Source: Paenibacillus campinasensis | GTDB lineage: Bacteria > Bacillota > Bacilli > Paenibacillales > Paenibacillaceae | DNA length: 64,000 nucleotides | Assembly (NCBI RefSeq): GCF_002272015.1 | Contig: NZ_NPBY01000032.1 | Coordinates: 1 to 64,000, forward strand | Direction of reading: 5' to 3' | Shown: piece by piece, positions 1 to 9,100 of the stretch | Numbering within the stretch: position 1 is the stretch's first letter | Layout: every line of letters starts with the position of its first letter | Notes under the pieces: model-generated | Told to the model about the DNA's origin: nothing | Databases searched by the model: none | The model's input: the letters and a program-made list of their open reading frames with translations, nothing else | Made by a program: the position numbers and the translations under genes

Positions 1-2
1 GT

Positions 3-374
3 TTATTTCCGCCAGAATGTTGAGCAGTCCGCCTTATCCATAATATTGAACTCGATCATTTTCTCAAGCAGCGTGAAGTCCACCTCACCCTTCCACGGGA
101 AACGCACCAATTCCTTGGTGTGACTATAACCTGCCTGTACAATGTCATCATAGAACCGATCGATCGTTACTCTTTCCGGAGCCACAGCCATATGCTGCTT
201 GGATACGCTGAAACCAATGATGTACGTGCCGTGATCGGTGAACATCGGCTGATTCCATGCAATTTTCGGCTCTAATTGCGGAAACTTATGAGTTACCCAT
301 TTCAAGACCTCTTCTGTTCGTTCACGGTGATCCGGATGATCGATCCCTTTTAAATATTCCGCAAAAACCTCCAT
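3..374 (-). CDS. DUF1801 (YdhG-like) protein
   Basis: This 123-residue protein belongs to the DUF1801 family, which includes the Bacillus YdhG/Fra iron-chaperone-like proteins. Family hallmarks visible are the central [11 protein letters not shown] stretch, [14 protein letters not shown], and a closing F-P-W-KG segment followed by a short C-terminal helix. The frame stays open upstream to about 560. The start at 374 is chosen because it is preceded by AGGAGG at a good distance and because homology begins there. The role is uncertain: a frataxin-like iron donor function is reported for some relatives, but nothing nearby supports it here. The stop lies only two bases from the window edge, so downstream neighbours are unknown. 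Confidence 0.82.
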   Translation of the reverse strand: MEVFAEYLKGIDHPDHRERTEEVLKWVTHKFPQLEPKIAWNQPMFTDHGTYIIGFSVSKQHMAVAPERVTIDRFYDDIVQAGYSHTKELVRFPWKGEVDFTLLEKMIEFNIMDKADCSTFWRK

Positions 375-793
375 GCCGCTCCTCCTATCAGGAAAATATA
401 CGAGTGCTTCATCGTATTGAATACTTGGATTATAACCGCATTGTAAGTAAAGAATCAAAATTTTAGGTGCACTGCATTTCACATACGACCCGGTCAAAAC
501 ACAGGCTTGCAAGATCATCCTCATGAATCCAAAAATAGATTCGGCCTGCATCCCCCCCACGAGACCCCTGTCTTGTCTTTTTCCGAATCGATTTGTAGCA
601 GCAACGATAGCACGTACGTTCCCTTTCGAAATCTATAAAAACCAATAATTTACTACACCCATAATAAAAAAGAGAACGCCCGCTGGACGTCCTCCGACTT
701 CATATCAACTTCACTTCAACTTCAGCAAACATTCAGTCACGTCAAATGAACCGTGAACCGTCTGTATGCGATAACGCGACACATCCAAGGGGT
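375..793. other. Gene-free gap, 419 bp
   Basis: No convincing gene, RNA or hairpin terminator is visible between the DUF1801 start and the end of the fucose operon. Short open frames on the minus strand here have no Shine-Dalgarno site and an unlikely composition, rich in Cys and Arg. Confidence 0.5.
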
Positions 794-1222
794 TTAAACG
801 ACCACGCCCTTTTTTAAAATAAGGTTGGCATACAGCGCGGTTTCCCCGGTGGCTACGATAGCGTAGGCGTTTTTTGCCCGTTCATAGAAAGCAAACCGCT
901 CGACCGTCTCAAACAGGTCGCTCCCCGGATGGTGATCCCGCACAATGTCGCGGTAACGATCCCAGATCGGCGTCTCCACATTGTCTCCCGGCATGACGGC
1001 CATCAGAGATACAGGCCGCTCGACATAGGAGTCGAGCGGGAACAGCGGCAGAATGGCGGCCAGCAACTCCGGAACGCCATGACCATCGCAGCGAACGAGC
1101 CGCTGCGCATGGCTGGCTGCCGGGAAGTTGCCATCCGCGATCACAATCTCGTCGGCATGCCCCATCTCCATCAATAGTTTGATCAGCTCCGGCGAGATCA
1201 ACGGCGATATTCCTTTAAGCAT
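794..1222 (-). CDS. fucU: L-fucose mutarotase (RbsD/FucU family)
   Basis: The 142-residue product matches the RbsD/FucU family in length and pattern. It has an N-terminal LKGISPLISPELIKLLMEMGHADE stretch (residues 2-25), the conserved DGNFPA motif near residue 30 and a C-terminal YANLILKKGVV. FucU interconverts the alpha and beta anomers of L-fucose in the cytoplasm and so feeds fucose isomerase. It is the last gene of the fucose operon, 46 bp behind the kinase, with a strong AGGAGG before the ATG. Neighbouring fucose isomerase and aldolase genes favour FucU over ribose pyranase RbsD. Confidence 0.9.
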   Translation of the reverse strand: MLKGISPLISPELIKLLMEMGHADEIVIADGNFPAASHAQRLVRCDGHGVPELLAAILPLFPLDSYVERPVSLMAVMPGDNVETPIWDRYRDIVRDHHPGSDLFETVERFAFYERAKNAYAIVATGETALYANLILKKGVVV

Positions 1223-1268
1223 GCGTTTCCTCCTCTTTCACAGGTTGGATTAACCTCGGCTCCGCACT

Positions 1269-2927
1269 CTAACCGGCACCACTGCGAATGTCCGACTCGA
1301 TGAGCCGCAGATATCGCGTGTAGCCTGCTTCCCACACCGCACGACGCTCGGCTTCATCCGGCTCATAGATATGCTGCGGGAACGAAGCCTTCACCAGCTC
1401 CTGCCCCTCCCGCATATCGTTGATATGGCCGGACGTTCGGAGCTGGACAAGCACATTGCCGATCGCGCTTGCTTCGACCGGCCCCGCCCAGACCGGGCGG
1501 CCGATGACATTCGCCGTCAAGGCGCACAGCAGTTCATTCTGAATGCCGCCGCCAACCATGTGCAGTCCGGCGAACTTTGAGCCTGTCAGCATCTCGGCCT
1601 GTTCCAGCACTTGCCGGTACCGGAAGGCCAGGCTTTCCAGGATGCAGCGCACCATGCTGCCGACTGAGTCCGGCTCAAGCTGGCCGTTATCCCGGCAGTA
1701 GCTTCGAATTTCCTCCGGCATATCCGGAGGGTTCATAAACCGCAGCGCATCCGGATCAATGAGCGTGCGCAGCGGTTCGGCCGCTTCTGCAAGTTCAATG
1801 AGCTCGGCATAGGTGAAGCTGCAGCCGTCCTGCTCCCACTTGCGCTTGCACTCCTGCAAAATCCACAAGCCCATAATATTTTTAAGCAAATGATAATTGC
1901 CGTCCACACCGCCTTCATTCGAGAATTGATGCTCGAATACCGATGACGTCAGCAAGGGCGCGGGCATCTGCGTGCCGAGCAGCGACCAGGTGCCGCTGAC
2001 CAGATAGGCGAAGGAAGCTGAGGATGCCGGCACAGCCGCCGCGGCTGACTCCGTATCATGCGAAGCGACGGCAACGACGTTCATCGGCGGCACTCCCAGC
2101 TCCGCACACACCTCTGACGTCAATGATCCGATGACCGTTCCCGGTGATACCGGCTCCAGGAACATGTCGCTGCGCAGCCCCAGCTCCTCCAGCAGCTGAA
2201 CGTTCCAACCGCCTCTTCCCGGGTCATATAGCCCGGTCGTTGTTGCCATTGAAAATTCACAGCAGCGCTTGCCAGTTAGAAAATAATTCATTAAATCCGG
2301 CGTGAGCAGCAAGGTGTCGGCAACGTCCAGCTTGGGGGAAGCGGCCTTTTTCATAGCATACAGCTGATAGATCGTATTAAACGGCATGAACTGCAGCCCG
2401 CTCTCGCGAAACAGACGCTCCGATCCGACCAGGGCGGACACCTCCTCCACCACCCCTTCGGTTTGCCGGTCGCGATAATGGTACGGGATGCCCAGCAGTT
2501 CGCCGTTACGGTCCAGCAGCCCGAAATCGACGCCCCAGGTATCGATGGCACAGCTTTGCGGCTCATAGCCTGCCTGAAACGCTTTGCGAATCCCGTTCTT
2601 AATCTCCTGCAGCAGCATCGGGGTATCCCAGTGCAAATGGCGGCCGATCTGAACCGGATGGTTCGGAAACCGATGAATCTCCGTGATCCGGAGTTTGCGC
2701 ACAGCTTCCTCCGCCAATCCGCTTGACTGCAAGTGCATCTCTTCACCGGCCTGGTCAAGCAGGACCGCCGCGTCCTGGTCACGCTCCGTGCCATTGCGCC
2801 CGCCTTCTCCTGGCCCGTCTGTCGTCCAAGGGGGCTCCTCGACAATCTCGCCGATGATGGCGCGTCCGCTGCCGGCACCTAAATCAAACGCCAACACGCA
2901 AGGAATCCGTCGTTCATTCACGGTCAT
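1269..2927 (-). CDS. FGGY carbohydrate kinase, rhamnulokinase family, probable L-fuculokinase
   Basis: This is an FGGY-family sugar kinase of about 552 residues. The N-terminal AFDLGAGSGRAIIG is the phosphate-binding motif in its RhaB form. IDTWGVDFGLLD and the C-terminal LHMVGGGIQNELLCALTAN motif are also typical of rhamnulokinases. Its position between fucose aldolase and fucose mutarotase implies that it phosphorylates L-fuculose, a RhaB-type enzyme standing in for FucK. About 45 hydrophilic residues rich in Gly, Glu and Asp sit between the first glycine loop and the ITEIHRFPN strand, an insertion I do not expect in the family. ATG at 2927 is preferred because GAGGT lies 6 bp upstream. A GTG at 2939 is the alternative. 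Confidence 0.85.
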   Translation of the reverse strand: MTVNERRIPCVLAFDLGAGSGRAIIGEIVEEPPWTTDGPGEGGRNGTERDQDAAVLLDQAGEEMHLQSSGLAEEAVRKLRITEIHRFPNHPVQIGRHLHWDTPMLLQEIKNGIRKAFQAGYEPQSCAIDTWGVDFGLLDRNGELLGIPYHYRDRQTEGVVEEVSALVGSERLFRESGLQFMPFNTIYQLYAMKKAASPKLDVADTLLLTPDLMNYFLTGKRCCEFSMATTTGLYDPGRGGWNVQLLEELGLRSDMFLEPVSPGTVIGSLTSEVCAELGVPPMNVVAVASHDTESAAAAVPASSASFAYLVSGTWSLLGTQMPAPLLTSSVFEHQFSNEGGVDGNYHLLKNIMGLWILQECKRKWEQDGCSFTYAELIELAEAAEPLRTLIDPDALRFMNPPDMPEEIRSYCRDNGQLEPDSVGSMVRCILESLAFRYRQVLEQAEMLTGSKFAGLHMVGGGIQNELLCALTANVIGRPVWAGPVEASAIGNVLVQLRTSGHINDMREGQELVKASFPQHIYEPDEAERRAVWEAGYTRYLRLIESDIRSGAG

Positions 2928-2949
2928 GGACAACCTCACGCCCCTTCCG

Positions 2950-3618
2950 TCATTTCATTTTTTGCAGCAGCTGGATTCGGTAGTCTTCACTCTCCAGCGC
3001 GGCAATCTCAGCCACTTCCTCATCGGTCAGCGGCACCGGTGTCCCGGCCGCCCGGGCACTTAAATAAATTTTTGCGCTCTCCTCCACAACCTGGGTCCGG
3101 TAAAAGGCCTCCCGCAAATTGCGTCCGGTAGTTACCAGGCCGTGATTTCCGAGCAGAATCGAGCATGCCTCATTGACTTTCGCAGCCACCGCATCGGCCA
3201 ACAGATCGGTGGTCGGCACGAGGTAAGGAATGAACGCCGTCCGTCCGACCAGCGCGGCCTGATCCGGAAACATGATCGGAAGCTCCTGCTCAATCAGTGT
3301 AAAGGCGATGCAATGCGGCGGGTGCGTATGCACCATGGCCCCCATGTCCGGCTTCTTGCGGTATCCGTACAGATGCATCAGCACCTCCGACGAGGGACGC
3401 AGCCCGGTCTCGGTCACTTCCCCTGTCGGAATATCCACTTCGATCCACTGCTCCGGCTCAATCTCCTCCAGCGCGAAGCCGCTTGGCGACAAATACATTT
3501 TGTCACCAGCCCGCGCGCTGATATTGCCACCCGGGCCTACGACGAGACCGCCCTCCACAATTTTACGAGCGTATTTACACAACTCCTGGCGCACCTCTCT
3601 GGCATTATCGTTGCTCAT
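2950..3618 (-). CDS. fucA: Class II aldolase, L-fuculose-phosphate aldolase
   Basis: The 222-residue protein is a zinc-dependent class II aldolase/adducin-family enzyme. It shows GPGGNISAR near residues 28-36, LSPSG, the metal ligands of MVHTHPPHCIAF (about residues 94-105), and the third-ligand region LLGNHGLVTTG. FucA cleaves L-fuculose 1-phosphate into dihydroxyacetone phosphate and L-lactaldehyde. AAGGAGA precedes the ATG by about 9 bases. It lies 152 bp after fucI and 22 bp before the kinase in the same operon. Rhamnulose- or ribulose-phosphate specificity cannot be excluded from the protein alone, but the fucose isomerase next door points to fuculose phosphate. Confidence 0.9.
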   Translation of the reverse strand: MSNDNAREVRQELCKYARKIVEGGLVVGPGGNISARAGDKMYLSPSGFALEEIEPEQWIEVDIPTGEVTETGLRPSSEVLMHLYGYRKKPDMGAMVHTHPPHCIAFTLIEQELPIMFPDQAALVGRTAFIPYLVPTTDLLADAVAAKVNEACSILLGNHGLVTTGRNLREAFYRTQVVEESAKIYLSARAAGTPVPLTDEEVAEIAALESEDYRIQLLQKMK

Positions 3619-3770
3619 GGTTTGCGATTCTCCTTTATTGCTTTTTTTGATCCTTGCCTGCCATCACTATGCCAACCGGTTACCGACCGCAGTGCATCAC
3701 CACTGTGGCAGCCTGCATCCTAGGCCGACACGGTCATGGGCCGTCACTGGCCGTCAGCCGGCGGCGGGCG

Positions 3771-5561
<1,791 letters not shown>

Positions 5562-5745
5562 GCCTGTCCTGCCTCCTTGGCTATTGGAATATGCCCTTAT
5601 TCTAATTGGAGGAAGCGTGGGGCGAGAACCTACTATATTGCCTTTTTCCAAACCCAAAACAACAAAAAAGTGAACCCCGTGCCTTCGCTTAGTGTGTGAC
5701 GAAGCCGCGGGCTCTCTTCCTTTTTCCATCGGTTTCAAATTGAGC

Positions 5746-5751
5746 TATAAT
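5746..5751 (+). promoter_or_regulatory. Candidate promoter of the fucose-locus araC gene
   Basis: A perfect TATAAT -10 lies 35 bp upstream of the regulator's start. The -35 at 5723-5728 (TTTCCA) is weak, with 17-bp spacing. The promoter sits in the 216-bp divergent interval with fucI. No clear direct repeats that could be AraC-family sites were picked out. Confidence 0.5.
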
Positions 5752-5786
5752 AGAGGTATCTATTTGCCGGGGGAGGAATGCAAGGC

Positions 5787-6638
5787 GTGCCCAAAATCGA
5801 AATTCCGCATCGCAAAAGCGATCGCTTCCGGTTCAAGAAGAGACCGGAGCTGTTATTTGCAGGCCAGGTTGTGGATGAATGCCGCTTCTACGCCCCGCCG
5901 CAAATTCACGATTATTGCGAAATTATATACATTGTAGAGGGCACCGGGACATTCCGGATCGGAGGCAAGTCATATGAGGTGCGGCCCGGCGATGTGGCTG
6001 TCTACAATGCCGGTGTCCCGCATGAGGAATTTTCCAGCAGTTCCGAGCCGTTCAAGCTCATCTACTGCGGTGTAAGCCATGTGCATATCGAGGGGGTGCC
6101 GCTCGGGCATCTGCTTCCCGCCTCCGTGGAGCCGGTCGTTCCATGCGAGAAATACGCCTACAAGGTGGAGAGCTATCTGTCCGAGATCCTTCAGGAATGC
6201 GATTCCCAGGTGCTCGGCTACGAAACGCTCAGCAGCAACCTGCTCATGTCGCTGATCACGCTGCTGTACCGGATCATTGACGTCAAGCACCCGTTTGACC
6301 CGCTAAAGGACAAGAATGAAATTACGGTCCGCACCAAACAGTTCATTGATAAAAACTACACCCGCAGCATTACGCTGAAAGAGATTGCCGACACGCTGTA
6401 CGTGAGCCAGCACTACCTGTCCCATCTGTTCAAAAAGGAGCTCGGCGACTCGCCCGTGAACTATTTAATCAAGCGCCGGATTGAAGAGGCTAAGCGCCTG
6501 CTTCGGGACAGTGATGCACCCATTCATGAAATCGCTTTCCGGGTTGGATACGGCAATGACAAGTATTTTTCCATGCTGTTCAAAAAAGTAACCGGCCAAT
6601 CGCCCAGCGCCTACCGGGATTCAGAGAAACCGAAGTAA
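5787..6638 (+). CDS. AraC-family transcriptional regulator of the fucose operon
   Basis: The protein is about 283 residues. Residues 1-160 form a cupin-type AraC ligand-binding domain (motifs GTGTFRIGGKSYEVRPGD and NAGVPHE). The C-terminal hundred residues form a double helix-turn-helix AraC DNA-binding domain (LKEIADTLYVSQHYLSHLFK, then IAFRVGYGNDKYFSMLFKK). Its divergent position opposite fucI suggests that it activates fucose catabolism, probably on sensing fucose or a pathway intermediate. Start choice: an ATG at 5778 is only one base from GGAGG, whereas the GTG at 5787 is ten bases away and is preferred here. The three-residue difference does not affect the domains. Confidence 0.88.
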   Translation: MPKIEIPHRKSDRFRFKKRPELLFAGQVVDECRFYAPPQIHDYCEIIYIVEGTGTFRIGGKSYEVRPGDVAVYNAGVPHEEFSSSSEPFKLIYCGVSHVHIEGVPLGHLLPASVEPVVPCEKYAYKVESYLSEILQECDSQVLGYETLSSNLLMSLITLLYRIIDVKHPFDPLKDKNEITVRTKQFIDKNYTRSITLKEIADTLYVSQHYLSHLFKKELGDSPVNYLIKRRIEEAKRLLRDSDAPIHEIAFRVGYGNDKYFSMLFKKVTGQSPSAYRDSEKPK

Positions 6639-6720
6639 CGTGCGCCCCGGCTATCTCACTCCCCGGCTATATGGCAATCACGCGCCTTTATGTCCGAACA
6701 AGGATATCCCATCATTAAAT

Positions 6721-6748
6721 AAGCCCCCGGCATAAAATCCGGAGGCTT
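6721..6748. terminator. Hairpin between convergent araC and hxlR
   Basis: Ten-base arms (AAGCCCCCGG at 6721-6730 and CCGGAGGCTT at 6739-6748, one mismatch) enclose an 8-base A/T-rich loop. It lies between convergent genes and could end either transcript. The run of T on either side is weak. Confidence 0.55.
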
Positions 6749-6890
6749 GAACCCGTTGCATGGTGTATGTCTATCGCACAGCGATTGTGCAGCAAGTCGT
6801 ACCTTGTTATGATTCGATCTGGTATAAACTAATGGCTCTATTCTGAATCTATCTATCGAAGGTGCCTAGGCTTGTCTTAGTCAGATACGG

Positions 6891-7310
6891 CTATTCAGCC
6901 ACTGCTTGCCCGGTTTTCACAGATTGTTCGTCGGCTGCATCCAGAGGCATATCTCCGTCTTTCCAGATCACCTTCTGGCCGTAATCCTTGCCCCAGTCAT
7001 ACATGAGCTTGAGGATCGGCATCAGACTCTCGCCGTAAGGTGTGAGCGAATACTCCACTCTTGGCGGGACCTCGGGATACACGACGCGGTGTACCAGCTG
7101 ATCTTCCTCCAGCTCGCGCAGCTGATTGGTCAGCATTTTCTGTGTGATATGCGGAATGAGCCGATTCAGCTCACCGAATCGTTTAACGCCGCCCAGACCG
7201 AGATGCCACAGGATGATCAGTTTCCATTTACCGCCGATGACCGCAAGGGTTAACTCCTTATGGCAGTTTATTTCTTTCAGATTGATGCGCTGCTTGACTT
7301 CATTTGCCAT
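6891..7310 (-). CDS. hxlR: HxlR/DUF24-family winged-helix regulator
   Basis: The 139-residue protein has the MarR-like HxlR winged-helix domain, seen in [40 protein letters not shown] and [14 protein letters not shown]. In Bacillus subtilis HxlR activates the formaldehyde-induced hxlAB operon. Here the gene follows hxlA and hxlB in the same direction instead of being divergent. It has its own candidate promoter in the 62-bp gap. AGGGGTGA precedes the ATG. The single Cys near the N-terminus (NCHKE) sits where redox-sensing members of this family carry a reactive cysteine. That it senses formaldehyde is inference from its relatives. Confidence 0.9.
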   Translation of the reverse strand: MANEVKQRINLKEINCHKELTLAVIGGKWKLIILWHLGLGGVKRFGELNRLIPHITQKMLTNQLRELEEDQLVHRVVYPEVPPRVEYSLTPYGESLMPILKLMYDWGKDYGQKVIWKDGDMPLDAADEQSVKTGQAVAE

Positions 7311-7325
7311 AATGCTTCACCCCTT

Positions 7326-7363
7326 TACTCTATAGTATACAACGGTCAGGGCAATAACTTCAA
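7326..7363 (-). promoter_or_regulatory. Candidate hxlR promoter with HxlR-type operator
   Basis: Read on the minus strand, TTGAAG (7358-7363), an 18-base spacer and TATACT (7334-7339) form a promoter in front of hxlR. TACT and AGTA half-sites four bases apart (7326-7337) overlap the -10 and resemble the TACT...AGTA sites of DUF24-family regulators, so autoregulation is possible. Confidence 0.45.
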
Positions 7364-7372
7364 AAAACAGAT

Positions 7373-7936
7373 CTACTCCAGATTGGCGTGCAGCCCGAAC
7401 ATGCGGTCCGATTGCTGGTCGCTCTTCTCCATCAGCCTCAGGATGGCTGCATCCAGCACCACCAGCATCGTCTGCTCGAATAGGGAAGCCATCGGCTGGA
7501 CCGTCGTCAGGAAATCCTGCTGCTGATCCTTCGTGGCTCCCGGCAGCTGAACGACGACATCTGCCAGTGCTCCGATGCGAGACTCTGGCTTGATCGTGAT
7601 TGCGGCCAGACTCGATCCGATCTGCTTGGCCTTCTGGGCCATAGCGACCAGACTTTGCGTTTCACCGGAGCCGGATCCGATGATAAGTAAGTCCCGAGCT
7701 CCGATTGCAGGCGTTACCGTATCGCCCACGACATGAACCCGATGTCCCATCTGCATCAGCCGCATGGCAAACGCCCGGATCATCAGCCCGGATCTTCCGC
7801 TTCCGGCGACGAACACCGCTTCACTCTTCAATATCCGTTCAATCAGTGCCTCCACCTGGGTGCCGTCGATTTTCTCGACCGATTCTGCGATCTCACTAGC
7901 AATAACGGCTGCCTGTTTGAACATGATGGCGCTCAT
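7373..7936 (-). CDS. hxlB: 6-phospho-3-hexuloisomerase (SIS domain)
   Basis: HxlB converts D-arabino-3-hexulose 6-phosphate to fructose 6-phosphate, the second step of formaldehyde fixation by the ribulose monophosphate pathway. The 187-residue protein is a single SIS domain with AGSGRSGLMIRAFAMRLMQMG near residues 44-64, GDTVTPAIGARDLLIIGSGSGET and a family-typical C-terminus containing FEQTMLVVLD. It begins 6 bp after hxlA, which strongly supports the assignment. The Shine-Dalgarno site is weak, so translation may be coupled to hxlA. Confidence 0.93.
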   Translation of the reverse strand: MSAIMFKQAAVIASEIAESVEKIDGTQVEALIERILKSEAVFVAGSGRSGLMIRAFAMRLMQMGHRVHVVGDTVTPAIGARDLLIIGSGSGETQSLVAMAQKAKQIGSSLAAITIKPESRIGALADVVVQLPGATKDQQQDFLTTVQPMASLFEQTMLVVLDAAILRLMEKSDQQSDRMFGLHANLE

Positions 7937-7942
7937 CGATGC

Positions 7943-8575
7943 TTACGCCTGCTGTACGAGCTGCTTCATTTCCGCAGCTACAGCTTTCATATCGGACTGG
8001 CCTGTAATGCCGCCGCCTACGATGACAAGATCCGGCTTTGCTGCAATAACTTCAGGAAGTGTCTCGAGCTTGATGCCCCCGGCAACAGCGGTTTTTGCCT
8101 GCTGAACCACCCGATTGATCGTAGCCAATTCCTCGAAGGAATTCTTGCCTTCTGCCTGGTGGTCGTAGCCGGAATGCACGCAGATGTAGTCGACTCCGAA
8201 ACCGTCAATCTCCCGCGCTCTTTCCTCCATGTTCTTCACATTGATCATATCCACCATCACTTGTTTGCCTTGTTTGCGGGCTTCCGCAACAGCGCCTTTA
8301 ATGGTGGCGTCGTCCGATACACCAAGCACCGTAATAATGTCTGCGCCCGCTTCGGATGCTTTCATTACCTCGTAACCGCCGGCATCCATAACTTTCAGGT
8401 CAGCAAGCACGCGCAGATGCGGGAATGCTTCCTTGATCGCTTTAACCGCATGAAGCCCCTCATTGATGACCACCGGCGTTCCGATCTCTACGATGTCGAT
8501 ATGCTCGGCCACTTCGGCCACCACTTGTTTTGCTTCCGGGATATTTACCAAATCGAGTGCCAATTGAAGTTCCAT
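7943..8575 (-). CDS. hxlA: 3-hexulose-6-phosphate synthase
   Basis: HxlA condenses formaldehyde with ribulose 5-phosphate to give hexulose 6-phosphate. It is a cytoplasmic TIM-barrel enzyme of the orotidine-phosphate-decarboxylase superfamily, acting both in formaldehyde detoxification and in ribulose 5-phosphate supply. The 210 residues match the family size. They start with MELQLALDLVNIPEA and contain VLADLKVMDAGGYEV (about residues 53-67), CVHSGYDHQAEG and the phosphate-binding VAGGIKLETLP and VGGGITG. AAGGAGA precedes the ATG. It is the first gene of the hxlA-hxlB(-hxlR) cluster. Confidence 0.95.
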   Translation of the reverse strand: MELQLALDLVNIPEAKQVVAEVAEHIDIVEIGTPVVINEGLHAVKAIKEAFPHLRVLADLKVMDAGGYEVMKASEAGADIITVLGVSDDATIKGAVAEARKQGKQVMVDMINVKNMEERAREIDGFGVDYICVHSGYDHQAEGKNSFEELATINRVVQQAKTAVAGGIKLETLPEVIAAKPDLVIVGGGITGQSDMKAVAAEMKQLVQQA

Positions 8576-8622
8576 ATTATGAATCTCTCCTTATGAGCGT
8601 ATTGGTGTAGATTACAGCTTTC

Positions 8623-8692
8623 ATTGTAGAGCAGTTACTTTAGAATGCGGAAGTACGTACTTGAAAGTGAGATACTTACGTGGAAGTAAGTA
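8623..8692 (-). promoter_or_regulatory. hxlA promoter and two candidate HxlR operators
   Basis: On the minus strand a TACAAT -10 lies at 8623-8628 with no good -35, the picture expected for an activated promoter. Directly upstream are two inverted repeats. One is AAGTACGTACTT (8651-8662, perfect). The other has arms TACTTAC and GTAAGTA around GTGGAA (8673-8692, perfect). They match the TACT...AGTA half-sites of HxlR/DUF24 regulators and their position upstream of the -35 suits an activator. Confidence 0.65.
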
Positions 8693-8801
8693 TTGGGCAA
8701 CGACAAGGGCTTTGCCGCCTCGTATTCGAGAATTTCTTGATCCCGGTCCCGCGGCCATTAGTAGCATGCCCAAATTCACACCTGAATGCGCACATAAGAA
8801 A

Positions 8802-8824
8802 AAGACCTTCAATACGAAGGTCTT
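8802..8824 (-). terminator. Terminator of the decayed VOC gene
   Basis: The arms AAGACCTTC and GAAGGTCTT enclose a five-base loop. On the minus strand the hairpin is followed by a run of T (TTTTTCTT). It stands alone between divergent genes and makes sense only as the terminator of the minus-strand gene remnant at 8865-8957. Confidence 0.75.
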
Positions 8825-8864
8825 GTTAGGTTGCCATCATGGCCTCAAGCTTCTTTCCAAACGA

Positions 8865-8957
8865 TTATTGCTCCGATGCCTGCTCATCCATATTAACTTG
8901 AAAAATCACGCCGAACTTGTCCCCGCCCGCACTTCGCAGAAACTGCCGCTCCCACAT
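8865..8957 (-). pseudogene. C-terminal remnant of a VOC (glyoxalase/PhnB-like) protein
   Basis: Thirty codons remain before a TAA, translating to MWERQFLRSAGGDKFG and VIFQVNMDEQASEQ. The GDKFGV-F-Q pattern is the usual end of PhnB-like VOC superfamily proteins (D-K/R-F-G-V-x-W-Q). The same frame is closed by a TGA two codons upstream of the ATG, and no further homology is seen up to the GH87 gene. A canonical terminator follows the stop. I read it as the tail of a deleted gene, not a functional small protein. Confidence 0.55.
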
Positions 8958-9100
8958 CCCGCTTCATCGTATCTAGCCGATACCCAATTCACTGCTTAAT
9001 CCTGCACACAATGTCCATAGAATCGCGACTTCATTTATCGTCCAAACCTGCCTATGATCAATATGCAATCCTTTACAAATCCATTAAATAAAGGAGGTTT

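Noticed and set aside
7733..8596. Plus-strand frame opposite hxlB/hxlA
   Set aside because: It spans two well-supported minus-strand genes on the opposite strand and has an implausible composition.
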